A stretch of DNA of 64,000 bases from Paenarthrobacter nicotinovorans (GTDB lineage: Bacteria; Actinomycetota; Actinomycetes; Actinomycetales; Micrococcaceae), in NCBI RefSeq assembly GCF_021919345.1, contig NZ_CP089293.1, positions 930,001-994,000 on the forward strand, written 5' to 3'. Of the stretch, positions 1 to 8,403 are shown in pieces. The notes under the pieces are model-generated. The model had not been told where the DNA came from, did no database searches, and saw only the letters and a list, made by a program, of their open reading frames with translations. A program made the translations under genes and the position numbers. Each line of letters begins with the position of its first letter. The first letter of the stretch is position 1.

Positions 1-199
1 TCAACGGCTTCTGGAAGGCGAACCTCCGCCCCTGGGTCCCTTCCGGACCTTCCAGGTCCCTATCGGGGAGATCGCCGACCTAACCGGGCTGAGCCTCAGC
101 CGCCTCGCGAACGCCGACCGTCTTGGCAGTGGCCAGCGTGAACTGGGGAAGCAGCCGAAAGCCATCGAACTGGAGAGCATGGAGCAGATCAGGCTCTAG
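1..199 (+). CDS. DNA/RNA non-specific endonuclease, C-terminal fragment (5' end outside window)
   Basis: An open frame enters from the left edge (first full codon at base 2) and stops with TAG at 197-199, giving 65 residues. The segment with FRTFQVPIGEIADLTGL resembles the C-terminal end of secreted DNA/RNA non-specific nucleases, where the last strand and helix follow an F/YxxFQVP motif. The catalytic DRGH region would lie upstream, outside the window, so activity cannot be judged. The next gene is convergent, 24 bases away. The family call rests on a short tail and is moderate. Confidence 0.6.
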   Translation, partial: QRLLEGEPPPLGPFRTFQVPIGEIADLTGLSLSRLANADRLGSGQRELGKQPKAIELESMEQIRL

Positions 200-223
200 G
201 CTCGCCCACTTGGTGGAACGGGG

Positions 224-739
224 TCACAGCTTGGCCATGATCAGATCCAGGTAGGCGCCCTTCGCCAGATCCGCAGGGCTGATTCCCAGGGCTTCCATGA
301 GTTGATGGGCCTGTTCGGTGGCCTCTTCGGGTCCGAACACTCCACCCACGGCCACTTCCAGCTCGAGGAAGTCACCGAGCCCGTCCACGGAGTCCAGATG
401 GATCCTGGCCTCTCCCACCTGGACCACGGCACGGTGCTTGCGAACGCGCCCAAGTTCCCCGTAAGCGTCGGCCAGGACCTGACGCAGACCATCCGGATCG
501 GACGTTGTTGAATGAACATAGTAGGAAGACTTCGGACCGGGTTCGTCTGCCCTGCGGTAGAAGATCAGCACTCCGTGGCCATCGCCGGTCACGCGCAGCT
601 TGAGCCGGCCGCCCGGACACTCAAAGAAAGTATCGTCCTGCGAGCTGTGCCCGGGTTCCGAGCCACCCAGGGAAAGCACGGTGGGCAGCAGACGTTCGAT
701 GCTGTCTACATGCGCTTTGATTTCGATGTTCGTTGGCAT
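224..739 (-). CDS. CYTH domain protein (class IV adenylate cyclase-like / triphosphatase)
   Basis: 171 residues. The N-terminus carries the family EIKA signature (an ExExK variant) at residues 6-9. Alternating charged strands follow (KLRV, FYRR, KHRAVVQ, RIHLD, FLELEV), the pattern of the CYTH triphosphate tunnel. Relatives hydrolyse inorganic or nucleoside triphosphates, or make cAMP or thiamine triphosphate phosphoryl transfers in the cytoplasm; the substrate cannot be told from sequence. ATG at 739 is preceded by GGGGA at good spacing. It stands alone, convergent with the nuclease and divergent from the FemAB gene. Confidence 0.75.
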   Translation of the reverse strand: MPTNIEIKAHVDSIERLLPTVLSLGGSEPGHSSQDDTFFECPGGRLKLRVTGDGHGVLIFYRRADEPGPKSSYYVHSTTSDPDGLRQVLADAYGELGRVRKHRAVVQVGEARIHLDSVDGLGDFLELEVAVGGVFGPEEATEQAHQLMEALGISPADLAKGAYLDLIMAKL

Positions 740-950
740 GGATTTCCCCGGATCAGCTGTGGACGATGTACGCAGTGGAACGAGTGGATGGTGGCTTCCA
801 AGCCTAGCGAACCCCTTGCCGGGCTTGTGCTGAGCGTTTCGTTTGCCCGGTCCGCCCGGGAATCAGCCCGATTTTTCTCGGCCCGATAGACTTGGGGCTG
901 CATGTCCGCATGCGCACGATGCTTTTGAACACTGCACCAAAACCCTGAGA

Positions 951-2039
951 TTGGACACGGCCACCTTGCGAGAATTTACCGCCCGCTTTGCCACTGCCGA
1001 GGAAATCGATAATTGGGACAAGCACGTCACTGCCAACCCGAACGGTGGCAACATGCTGCAGTCGGACGCCTATGCGGCAGTCAAGGACGGCAATGGGTGG
1101 CTTGTCCGCCGGCTCGTCATCGAGACCGCTGACTACGCCAGCTACAACCTCCTGCTGGAGAAGAAGTTCCCCGTCCTGGGACGGCTCTGGTACCTGATCA
1201 AGGGTCCGGACGCCGGGTCCGTTGACGACATCAAGCCCATGCTGGACGCCGTCGCTTCCTTGGCGCGGGAACAGAAGATGAACGTCTTCACCATCAAGAT
1301 AGAGCCCGACGTCGTGGAGTCGCCTGAGGTAGCCGCTCACCTGAAGGCCAGTGGCCTGGTCAAGGCCCCGAATATCCAGTCCAACGACTCCACCGCGCTG
1401 CTGGACATCTCAGCGCCTGCCAATGAAGTGCTTCGGAGCATTTCCTCCCGGGCCCGCAACGCAGTCCGCCGTGCAGAGCGCGAGGGCTGCGTTGTCCGGC
1501 AGGAAGAGGCCGGCGAGGAAAGCTACCGCAAGCTCTACGCCCTCATGCAGAACACCGTGAACGCCAAGGGCGCCATGCCTCTGCGGAGCTATGAGTACTA
1601 TGCCGCGTTCTGGGGTGCATTCTGCAGTCGTGGACAGGGACAGTTCTTCTTCGTGTACGAGGACGATGCCCCGAGCGTAGGCGCGTTTGTGATCAATTAC
1701 GGTTCCAAAGCCACCTACAAGGATGGCGGGTCGACGCAGGACCGCAAACAGTATGGCGACTCGCACCTGGTCCAGTGGGCTGCCATTCAGCGCATGCAGG
1801 AACTTGGCTGCGTCGAGTATGACTTCTGCGGCACCCCTCCAGGAGCCCGGATCAAGGACAAGACCCACCCGCTGTATGGCCTGGGATCGTTCAAGACAAG
1901 CTTCACCAAGACGGTCACGGACTTCGTGGGCTGCTACGACCTCGTGCTGGGTCCGGTCCGTTACAAGCTGTGGCTCAAAGGGGCCGAGCGGGTGTTCCGT
2001 CGACTTGAAACCATGCGCACCGGAGGCCAGTTCTACTGA
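951..2039 (+). CDS. FemAB/FemX-family peptidoglycan cross-bridge aminoacyltransferase (first of a pair)
   Basis: About 362 residues from TTG 951. The frame is open from TTG 843, but the N-terminal region upstream of 951 is low quality; TTG 966 is another option. The fold is of GNAT-like FemABX enzymes, which use aminoacyl-tRNA to add amino acids to the lipid II stem peptide at the inner membrane face. Visible family segments include a basic SSRARNAVRRAEREG stretch and a C-terminal YKDGGSTQDR...YDFCGTPPGARIKD...SFKTSFT block that resembles the FemX acyl-acceptor region. It lacks the coiled-coil arm of its neighbour. The second paralogue starts 85 bases downstream. Confidence 0.8.
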   Translation: MDTATLREFTARFATAEEIDNWDKHVTANPNGGNMLQSDAYAAVKDGNGWLVRRLVIETADYASYNLLLEKKFPVLGRLWYLIKGPDAGSVDDIKPMLDAVASLAREQKMNVFTIKIEPDVVESPEVAAHLKASGLVKAPNIQSNDSTALLDISAPANEVLRSISSRARNAVRRAEREGCVVRQEEAGEESYRKLYALMQNTVNAKGAMPLRSYEYYAAFWGAFCSRGQGQFFFVYEDDAPSVGAFVINYGSKATYKDGGSTQDRKQYGDSHLVQWAAIQRMQELGCVEYDFCGTPPGARIKDKTHPLYGLGSFKTSFTKTVTDFVGCYDLVLGPVRYKLWLKGAERVFRRLETMRTGGQFY

Positions 2040-2123
2040 CCGGCAGCAAAAGCCAACAAGCCAGCGAAAAGGCCCGCCCCGGCCACCAACGGGCGCAAAT
2101 CTAACTTAGGCGAGGTAATTTCT

Positions 2124-3467
2124 TTGACTCCGATCGAGGCTGGAACCGACATGGAATTCGTGATTCTCAGCGACGCTGATTTCGAGACGTTTGCCAAGGG
2201 ACACCCGCAGGGGAGCTTCATCCAGTCCATGGACCTGACGCGTTTCCAGCGCGCCCGCGGACAGGAAGTCGAGCTCTTCGGCGTGACCCGGGGCGGGAGC
2301 CTTATCGCAGCAGGAAAGCTCGTGTACACGTCCAACCGTTTTGGCTACAAGACAGCCGACTGCGCTAAGGGACCACTGATGGACTACAGCGACCCGGCAG
2401 TGGTTCGCTTCGTCGTCGGGCAGTTGAAGAAGCACGCGGCCTCGAAGAAGGCCGCAGAGCTACGGATATCACCCAACCTCCGGTACATCGCGCGCGATGA
2501 GGACGGCGCGGAGCACCCGGAAGTCGAGGACAACCGTCCATTGCTCAAGGAACTGGAAGGCCTTGGCTTCCAGCACCAGGGCTTCGACATGAACTTCGCC
2601 AACATCAACTGGATGTTCATCAAGCAGCTCGACGGCATCGCCGATTCCGAAGAGCTCATCATGGGTATGAACTACCGCACCCGCAAGGCCATCAGGAAAG
2701 CGGAGAAGAACGGCGTGTACCTGGAACAGGCCACGCTGGAAACGCTGGATGACTTCTACAGCGCGCTGAGCACTGCCGGCGACGAGAAGGGCTTCACGTA
2801 CCGCGAACGCGAGTACTACGAGCAACTCCTCAGGAACACCTCCGATGAGTTCACCAAGCTCATGATGGCCAAGATCAACATCCCCGAGTACCGGGCCTCC
2901 ATTACCGAACGCCTGGAAGCTGAATCCGCTACCCTTGCTGACCTCAAGCGGGAGGTTGAGGAAACCGGCAGCAAGAAGAAAGCCAACCGCGTCAAAGTGG
3001 TCCAGGATCTCGTGGACAGCTACGAGCGAAGCCTGAAGGACATCGAGCGCTTCCCGGACTCCGTGGGCGTGGCTACCGTAGCTGCCATCCACTTTGCGTG
3101 TTCAGGTGACGAACTCACGTGCGTCATCGGCGGCACCGTGCAGGACTACATCTACTTCAACGGCGCAACGTCCCTTTACTGGGGCATGATGTTACACGCG
3201 CTGAACAACGGCTACTCCCGCTACAACTTCTACGGGACTTTCGGCATCCAGGGCCAGGACGAAACCGGGCACGGTGGCTATGAATTCAAAAAGGGATTCG
3301 GTGGCGAGGTAGTCCAGCTGCTGGGTGACTTCGTTGCTCCGGTCAGTCCCTTGAAGTACACGGCGTACCGTGTGGCCAGGAAGCTCGCAGGGGCCGCCCA
3401 GACAGTTCTGGGACGATTGCCGCTGGGCAAATTGCCGGTAGTACGAAACCTGCGGGGTAACCGCTGA
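2124..3467 (+). CDS. FemAB-family peptidoglycan cross-bridge aminoacyltransferase with coiled-coil arm
   Basis: 447 residues. TTG 2124 is preceded by GCGAGG at 8 nt spacing; ATG 2151 is the alternative. Two GNAT-like halves are split by a charged helical insertion at about residues 255-310 (ITERLEAES...LKREVEETGSKKKANR...), the helical arm that Staphylococcus FemA/FemB share with seryl-tRNA synthetase. The C-terminal YNFYGTFGIQG...GHGGYEFKKGFGGEVVQLLG block is typical of the family. It probably adds a residue to the same lipid II bridge after or before the upstream paralogue. It runs into thrE 26 bases later. Confidence 0.85.
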   Translation: MTPIEAGTDMEFVILSDADFETFAKGHPQGSFIQSMDLTRFQRARGQEVELFGVTRGGSLIAAGKLVYTSNRFGYKTADCAKGPLMDYSDPAVVRFVVGQLKKHAASKKAAELRISPNLRYIARDEDGAEHPEVEDNRPLLKELEGLGFQHQGFDMNFANINWMFIKQLDGIADSEELIMGMNYRTRKAIRKAEKNGVYLEQATLETLDDFYSALSTAGDEKGFTYREREYYEQLLRNTSDEFTKLMMAKINIPEYRASITERLEAESATLADLKREVEETGSKKKANRVKVVQDLVDSYERSLKDIERFPDSVGVATVAAIHFACSGDELTCVIGGTVQDYIYFNGATSLYWGMMLHALNNGYSRYNFYGTFGIQGQDETGHGGYEFKKGFGGEVVQLLGDFVAPVSPLKYTAYRVARKLAGAAQTVLGRLPLGKLPVVRNLRGNR

Positions 3468-3493
3468 TCAAACAGCCAAGGGAGGATCGCCGC

Positions 3494-4981
3494 GTGACTG
3501 AACGCCCCGATGGGTCCGCCAGCCGGCCCCAGACCGACGGGTTGCCAAAGACCCAGCCGTTGCGCCCGTCGCAGGTCCGGCAGAACGTCAACGCCAAACG
3601 CATGCTGATGCGCCTGGTGCAGGGCGATAGTCCGCCTACCGCTCCCATGAACATCGTGGACCGGCTCGCCGGGAGTCCTTACGCCAATCCCACCATCCAG
3701 GTGGTTGGCGTGGACGCCTCGGCCCGCAAGACCATCGACTTCGCGCTCCATTTGGCCGAAGTGATGTTCCGTTACGGTGCGGGTGCGTTGGAAGTAGAGA
3801 CGAGCATGATCGCTGTCACGGCCGCGCTCGGACTGAAGAACGTGGAAGTGGACATCACCAACCAGTCGGTGGCCATCAACTACGCTCCCAAGGACCAGAC
3901 CCCCATCACCCTGCTGAGGGTGGTGCGCTCCTGGACCAACAACTACGCCGGATTGGCTCAGGTCCATCAACTGGTCACCGACATCGTGGCCGGGGGAGTT
4001 GGCCGTGACGAAGCCGTTCGCCGGCTGAACGGCATCATCCGCAGTGCCAAACCCTTCCCCCGGTGGATGGTGACGATCGCCTTCGGTATCTTCGCCGCAG
4101 TCTTTGTGGGTGTGTTGGGTGGCGGCATTGGTGCCTCGGCGGTGGCTTTCGGTTCCAACATCCTCATCAGCCTGCTGTCCCGCCAGCTTGTTAGATGGCG
4201 GACGGCGGACTTCTTCAACACCATGGCCTGCGCCTTCCTGGTTACGTTCGTTGCCCTGATGCTCCGTTGGGCGGGGGTGGAGATCGCCCCATCCATTGTG
4301 GTGGCCGGTGGAATCCTGCTGCTCCTTCCCACGGGCCGGCTGGTGTCCTCGGTGCAGGATGCCATCAACGGCTTCCCGGTTACTGCCGCAGGCCGGTTCC
4401 TCTCCACGCTGCTGACCTTTGGCGCGATCGTGGCGGGCATTGGCGTGGCCGTGGTGGTCGGGACACTGATGGGCAGTGCCGTCCTCGACGTCACCCAGAC
4501 GTTCCCCGACGCGTACCCGCTGTGGGGCCAGGCCATCCTGATCGCCGTCGCCGTGGTGGCAATCGGCGTGACGGAACAGACCCAGATGCGGTTGTTGATT
4601 CCGACGGCGGCAGTCGGGTTGGTAGGTTTCTTCGTTTTGTGGGGGGTCGGCCAGGCCGGCCTGGGGGACCGTTTGTCTCCAGCCGTTGCGGCCGTGGCCA
4701 TTGGCCTCCTGGCCCGTGTGGTGGCGTTGAAGCTGGGTGCCCCGCAGCTGGTGGTGGCTGTTCCGGCCGCGCTCATCCTGCTGCCGGGGCTCACCATTTT
4801 CCGGTCAATGTATGCCTTGACCGTGGAAGGCGGCAACATCCTGCTGGGTGCGGGCGGAATGCTGAATGCAGGCGCGATCGTACTCGGGGTAGCCGCTGGA
4901 ATCGTGCTCGGCGACAACCTCGCCAGGCCGCTGACCAAGGGTCTTTCCAGCAACGAACGCCGCCGGGTGCGCCGGCGCTAG
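3494..4981 (+). CDS. thrE: ThrE-family threonine/serine exporter
   Basis: 495 residues. GTG 3494 has GGGAGG upstream. A soluble DUF1212-type N-terminal half (to about residue 180) is followed by about ten hydrophobic helices, the one-chain architecture of Corynebacterium ThrE, which exports threonine and serine with proton-motive force. The Arg-rich tail NERRRVRRR is cytoplasmic. Lying directly behind two FemAB genes, it may balance the serine/threonine pool used for bridges, but that link is inference. A strong palindromic terminator follows 20 bases later. Confidence 0.87.
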   Translation: MTERPDGSASRPQTDGLPKTQPLRPSQVRQNVNAKRMLMRLVQGDSPPTAPMNIVDRLAGSPYANPTIQVVGVDASARKTIDFALHLAEVMFRYGAGALEVETSMIAVTAALGLKNVEVDITNQSVAINYAPKDQTPITLLRVVRSWTNNYAGLAQVHQLVTDIVAGGVGRDEAVRRLNGIIRSAKPFPRWMVTIAFGIFAAVFVGVLGGGIGASAVAFGSNILISLLSRQLVRWRTADFFNTMACAFLVTFVALMLRWAGVEIAPSIVVAGGILLLLPTGRLVSSVQDAINGFPVTAAGRFLSTLLTFGAIVAGIGVAVVVGTLMGSAVLDVTQTFPDAYPLWGQAILIAVAVVAIGVTEQTQMRLLIPTAAVGLVGFFVLWGVGQAGLGDRLSPAVAAVAIGLLARVVALKLGAPQLVVAVPAALILLPGLTIFRSMYALTVEGGNILLGAGGMLNAGAIVLGVAAGIVLGDNLARPLTKGLSSNERRRVRRR

Positions 4982-5000
4982 GCCGCCTCCCCCTCTCGAG

Positions 5001-5057
5001 TTTTTGTACAGATGTTGCCCCTAAAAGGCCTTTTTAGGGGCAATATCTGTACAAAAA
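5001..5057. terminator. Long bidirectional intrinsic terminator between thrE and the siderophore-interacting gene
   Basis: Two arms of about 26 nt (5001-5026 and 5031-5057) are complementary apart from one G.U/A position, with central GGCC. Each arm begins or ends with a TTTTT/AAAAA run, so the hairpin has a U-tract in both directions, ideal for the convergent genes on either side. It is unusually AT-rich and long for this genome. Confidence 0.9.
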
Positions 5058-5062
5058 GTCGG

Positions 5063-5902
5063 CTAGATCTGGCCGACGGGAAGCTTCTTCTCAGCTTGGA
5101 ACACTTCTTCCACGCGGCCCTGCGCCCAGTACCCGGACAACGAAACCTGCGAACGCTCCAGGCCGCGCTGGACGAAGAAGATCTCCCTGAGGCCCTTCAT
5201 GTACCCCCGCTCGCCGTGCGCGAAGACGTCGACGCGTCCCGGCAGCCATTCGGTGCTGCGCAGGGCGTCCAGGAGCAGGGGGCTGGAGCCGGCCGGCGTG
5301 CCCTTGCGCAGCAGCCAGTGCAGTTCGACGCCGTGGGGCGCTGCGAGGGGAAGAATGTCGGCTTCGCTGTCCACCTCGAGGTAGGCGGTTCCCCGGGCGT
5401 CGGCGTCCAGGGCCTCAATGCATGCGGCGATCGCAGGGATCGCTGCGTCATCTCCGGCAAACAGGTACCAGTCGGCGTCGGGGGATGGGTTGTAGCCGCC
5501 GCCCGGACCAGTGAAAATCAGCGAATCCCCGGGCCCGGCCTTGGCCGCCCAAGGACCTGCAAGGCCTTCATCCCCGTGCACCACGAAGTCGATGGCCAGT
5601 TCCTGTGCCTCCAGGTCCACCCAGCGGATGGTGTAGGTCCGGGTATGCGGCCACTGTTCGCGTGGCATGGTCTCGCGGATGGCCCACAAGTCCAGGGGCT
5701 GCTCGTAGTCGAAGCCGTCCTGCGGGAAGACGATCTTGACGTAGCGGTCCACGTAGTCGTTGTTGACGTAGTCGTTGAACCCCGGACCGCCGGCCACGAT
5801 CCGCACCATGTGGGGTGAAAGGCGCTCGTTCCGCAAGACGGTCAGGTTGACCTGCGGACGGCTTTTGCGTGTGGCGGACGAGGTGACGGGGAGAGCAGTC
5901 AT
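5063..5902 (-). CDS. Siderophore-interacting protein (FAD/NAD(P)H ferric-siderophore reductase)
   Basis: 279 residues. The N-terminal flavin-binding barrel contains RTYTIRW near residue 90 (the RxYT FAD motif). A SIP-type NAD(P)H domain follows, with FAGDDAAIPAIAACIEAL at about 145-165 and a C-terminal GYWAQGRVEE, close to the ViuB/YqjH family end. These cytoplasmic enzymes reduce Fe(III)-siderophores to free the iron. The ATG has no SD; an iron box and a TANNNT hexamer sit directly upstream (next entry), so the mRNA is probably leaderless and repressed by a DtxR-type protein when iron is plentiful. Confidence 0.88.
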   Translation of the reverse strand: MTALPVTSSATRKSRPQVNLTVLRNERLSPHMVRIVAGGPGFNDYVNNDYVDRYVKIVFPQDGFDYEQPLDLWAIRETMPREQWPHTRTYTIRWVDLEAQELAIDFVVHGDEGLAGPWAAKAGPGDSLIFTGPGGGYNPSPDADWYLFAGDDAAIPAIAACIEALDADARGTAYLEVDSEADILPLAAPHGVELHWLLRKGTPAGSSPLLLDALRSTEWLPGRVDVFAHGERGYMKGLREIFFVQRGLERSQVSLSGYWAQGRVEEVFQAEKKLPVGQI

Positions 5903-5921
5903 ATAGGTAAGCCTAAGCTAA
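5903..5921 (-). promoter_or_regulatory. DtxR/IdeR iron box over a leaderless promoter
   Basis: On the minus strand the 19 bases just before the ATG read TTAGCTTAGGCTTACCTAT, close to the DtxR/IdeR consensus TTAGGTTAGGCTAACCTAA. The hexamer TAGGCT inside it is spaced 7 nt from the start codon, as expected for a -10 of a leaderless transcript. Metal-bound repressor would cover both the -10 and the transcription start. A dtxR-family gene lies at 27596-28291. Confidence 0.85.
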
Positions 5922-5966
5922 TGGACTGGGCCCCGGCCGGGTATGAGTCGAAGGTTACAAACCCTC

Positions 5967-6040
5967 CCTCACGTTCCGCGTGCTTGGGCCGCACGCTTCC
6001 TCACGTTCCGCGTGCTTGGGCCAAACGCTTCCTCACGTCC
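5967..6040. repeat. Short tandem repeat, period 32 bp, about 2.3 copies
   Basis: A 24-base core ending in GCGTGCTTGGGCC occurs at 5967-5990 and 5999-6022, followed in each case by a spacer ending ACGCTT. A truncated third copy (CCTCACGTCC, 6031-6040) touches the stop end of the uracil-DNA glycosylase gene. It is non-coding and of unknown role. Confidence 0.8.
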
Positions 6041-6807
6041 TACAGGACCGGGAGTTCCCAGTCGACAGGTTTCGCGCCTTGTTCGACCAACAATGCGTTG
6101 GTCCTGCTGAAGGGTTTGGAACCGAAGAAGCCCCGGGACGCCGAGAGCGGGCTTGGATGGACGGAGACCACCGACGGCGCCCCCTCCAGCAGCGGCACGA
6201 CACTTTCGGCGTCTTTGCCCCACAGGATTGCGACCAGCGGCTTCTGCCGTCCCGCACCGTCCGTCCGCAGTGCAACGGCGGTGACTGCCGCCGTCGTGAT
6301 GGCCTCCCATCCTTTCCCCCGGTGGGCGCCGGCATTGCGGGCCTCGACGGTGAGGACGCGGTTCAAGAGGAGGACGCCTTGCTCCGTCCATGCGCTGAGA
6401 TCGCCATGGACGCGGGGTGGGAGGCCGAGGTCGTCATGAAGCTCTCGGTAAATGTTGGCAAGGCTGCGGGGGATGGGCCGTGTTTCGCGCGAGACGGAGA
6501 AGGAAAGTCCCACGGCGTGTCCCGGTGTCGGATAGGGATCCTGGCCCAGGAGGAGGACTTTGACGTCGGACAAGGGTTGCTGGAACGCCCGGAGGATGTT
6601 CCCGGAGGCGGGGAGGATCTGTTTGCCGTCGTTGGCACGCCGGGCGGCAAAGGACAGGGCATCGCGCAGTTGGCCTTCGACCGGACGCAGGGCATCGGCC
6701 CAGTCGGGAGCCATCAGCTCCTCAATCGGACGGTCAAGCAGCGCAGCCAAGCCCGCGTCCTCCGGGCCCGCAGGTTCAAGATCAAAGAGAGCATCCTCGC
6801 CAGTCAC
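6040..6807 (-). CDS. ung: Uracil-DNA glycosylase, family 1
   Basis: 255 residues from GTG 6807. Motif A, GQDPYPTPGHAVGLSF, holds the water-activating Asp. Motif B, HPSPLSASRGFFGSKPF, holds the catalytic His and the minor-groove Leu loop. Both are complete, so the enzyme should excise uracil from DNA as the first step of base-excision repair. The N-terminal 30 residues are acidic and variable. It is a single gene, divergent from the DUF3263 gene; the SD (GGGAGA) lies about 11 nt from the start. Confidence 0.95.
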   Translation of the reverse strand: MTGEDALFDLEPAGPEDAGLAALLDRPIEELMAPDWADALRPVEGQLRDALSFAARRANDGKQILPASGNILRAFQQPLSDVKVLLLGQDPYPTPGHAVGLSFSVSRETRPIPRSLANIYRELHDDLGLPPRVHGDLSAWTEQGVLLLNRVLTVEARNAGAHRGKGWEAITTAAVTAVALRTDGAGRQKPLVAILWGKDAESVVPLLEGAPSVVSVHPSPLSASRGFFGSKPFSRTNALLVEQGAKPVDWELPVL

Positions 6808-6915
6808 CCGGCCATTGTCTCCCGCGTGGCGGAGGTCGGGCGAATGACAGTGATGTTATTCGCCCGTAACATGGGGGTAGGACATTTTCCCCAACAAGCG
6901 TCGAAGGAGTGTGCC

Positions 6916-7251
6916 GTGGCAGAACCAGCACCGGAACCAATGGCGCCGCAGGCCGACGGGTTGGCCTTGGAAGATCTCACGGCCGGTACCCGAAGCGACT
7001 CCCCGTTGAGTGAGCGTGATCAGCAGATGTTGGCGCTGGAACGGCAGTGGTGGAAGTATGCCGGCGCGAAAGAACAGGCTATCCGGGAGCTCTTCGACCT
7101 CTCTGCCACCCACTATTACCAGATCCTGAATGCACTGATCGACACCGAGGACGCGCTGGCCCACGACCCCATGCTCGTCAAGAGATTGCGTAGACTACGT
7201 ACGTCCCGCCAACGCGCGCGGACAGCGCGGCGCTTGGGGTCGGACGCGTAA
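6916..7251 (+). CDS. DUF3263 protein
   Basis: 111 residues. GTG 6916 has AAGGAG at 6 nt. Frames extending further upstream are shadows. The DUF3263 core runs from LSERDQQMLALERQWW through ATHYYQILNALID to MLVKRLRRLR, a predicted all-helical, HTH-like fold found only in Actinobacteria and of unknown function. The tail is strongly basic (RRLRTSRQRARTARR), consistent with nucleic-acid binding. It lies 49 bases before a LytR_C protein; this pairing is common in actinobacteria and suggests co-transcription. Confidence 0.85.
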   Translation: MAEPAPEPMAPQADGLALEDLTAGTRSDSPLSERDQQMLALERQWWKYAGAKEQAIRELFDLSATHYYQILNALIDTEDALAHDPMLVKRLRRLRTSRQRARTARRLGSDA

Positions 7252-7300
7252 ATCGCCAGGCTGATCTGTCAGCAGCAACCAGCAAGGACAACGCTTCACC

Positions 7301-7921
7301 ATGACCAAATATGCCAGGGACGAATTCGACCAGGTCCCACAGAACACCTCCCGGCAGGGCGTTCATCGCGACGGCCAGGACATCGCGCGTCCCACCTTGT
7401 GGCCGGTTCTGACTGTTGGAGCTGTGGCTCTGGTGCTCGGCCTCGTAGCGTTCCTCATCCTGCCGAACCTTGGGCTTGTCGCGCCCAGCGCGTCGTCAAA
7501 CGTCTCGACGCCGGTACCCCAGCAAACATCCACCTCGCCGTCCGCTGCGCCTTCCGAATCGAGCAGCGCCCCGCCCGCTTCCAGCGAACCGAGCACCCAG
7601 CCGACGCCGTCGAGCACTCCGTCAGCGACGCCGTCATCGGCGCCGGTAGACAAGAGCGTTCCGGTGGCGGTTTACAACGGGGCAGGTACTGCCGGCTTGG
7701 CGGGCAGGGTTGCAGGCCTGGTGCAGGGCGGTGGCTGGACGCTCAGCACGGTAGCCAACTGGGGCGGCATTCCCCAGCAGACCTCGGTGATCTTCTACAA
7801 CGCTCCGGCGCAGAAGGCCAATGCAGAGGCCTTGGGAACCCTCCTGGGCATCCAGACGATCATTGAGACCCCGGATGTGCAGCAGCCGCTGGTTGTCGTA
7901 GCGGGACCCGGCTACCAGTAA
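7301..7921 (+). CDS. Membrane-anchored LytR_C domain protein
   Basis: 206 residues. One transmembrane segment at about 33-56 (LWPVLTVGAVALVLGLVAFLIL) is followed by an extracytoplasmic Ser/Pro/Thr-rich linker of about 55 residues. The C-terminal LytR_C domain (VPVAVYNGAGTAGLAGRVAGLV...) is the accessory domain found at the end of LytR-CpsA-Psr wall-glycopolymer transferases. Here it stands without the LCP catalytic domain. A role in wall-glycopolymer attachment is inference. Confidence 0.8.
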   Translation: MTKYARDEFDQVPQNTSRQGVHRDGQDIARPTLWPVLTVGAVALVLGLVAFLILPNLGLVAPSASSNVSTPVPQQTSTSPSAAPSESSSAPPASSEPSTQPTPSSTPSATPSSAPVDKSVPVAVYNGAGTAGLAGRVAGLVQGGGWTLSTVANWGGIPQQTSVIFYNAPAQKANAEALGTLLGIQTIIETPDVQQPLVVVAGPGYQ

Positions 7922-8089
7922 CGGCGCGGCTCCACGGCCCAAAACGGCCAACTCGGTTAAGCCTCAATAACAAAACCAGCACCCCGCCCATTGGGGGCAG
8001 CGCCGGCGGAGTGACTGTGGTTACAGTGGACTAATTCCGGTCCGGAGATCCCGGCAACCGGTCTTGGCTACTGCGAAAGTGTGGGCATC

Positions 8090-8293
8090 ATGGCATTGGG
8101 AACCGTCAAATGGTTCAACGCCGAAAAGGGCTACGGATTCATCACTGTGGATGAGTCCGGCGACGACGTCTTCGTGCACTGGTCGGCTATCCAGATGGAT
8201 GGCTTCCGTGCCCTCGAGGAGGGCCAGAGGGTTGAGTTCGAACTGGGGGAGGGCCAGAAGGGACCGCAGGCCGAGGGTGTTCGCGTCGCCTGA
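8090..8293 (+). CDS. Cold-shock protein, CspA type
   Basis: 67 residues from ATG 8090; a GTG nine bases upstream is in frame but would exceed the usual length. RNP1 (KGYGFI) and RNP2 (VFVHWS) are intact in a single OB fold, so it should bind single-stranded RNA/DNA and loosen mRNA structure. It stands alone between LytR_C and groEL. It differs from the longer cold-shock protein at 23704, which has a C-terminal helical extension. Confidence 0.93.
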   Translation: MALGTVKWFNAEKGYGFITVDESGDDVFVHWSAIQMDGFRALEEGQRVEFELGEGQKGPQAEGVRVA

Positions 8294-8368
8294 CTTTCAG
8301 GGTTGTCCCGCATCGCCATCAGCTATCGGCTGAAACCCGTGTTTTTACTGCGAAAAGTGGAGACTCTG

Positions 8369-8395
8369 CTTGCACTCTCCCCGGTCGAGTGCTAA
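8369..8395. promoter_or_regulatory. CIRCE element 1 (HrcA operator), upstream copy
   Basis: A perfect right half GAGTGCTAA is separated by exactly 9 nt from CTTGCACTC, a left half with two changes from the consensus TTAGCACTC. It lies 219 bases before groEL. HrcA binds such inverted repeats to repress chaperonin genes until heat stress. Confidence 0.88.
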
Positions 8396-8403
8396 TTATT
8401 GAT

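Noticed and set aside
3967..4953. 328-codon minus-strand frame opposite thrE
   Set aside because: Pro/Thr/Ser-rich shadow translation of a membrane protein; no domain.
5980..6915. Long N-terminal extension of the DUF3263 frame
   Set aside because: It is antisense to ung, and the SD and conserved domain place the start at 6916.
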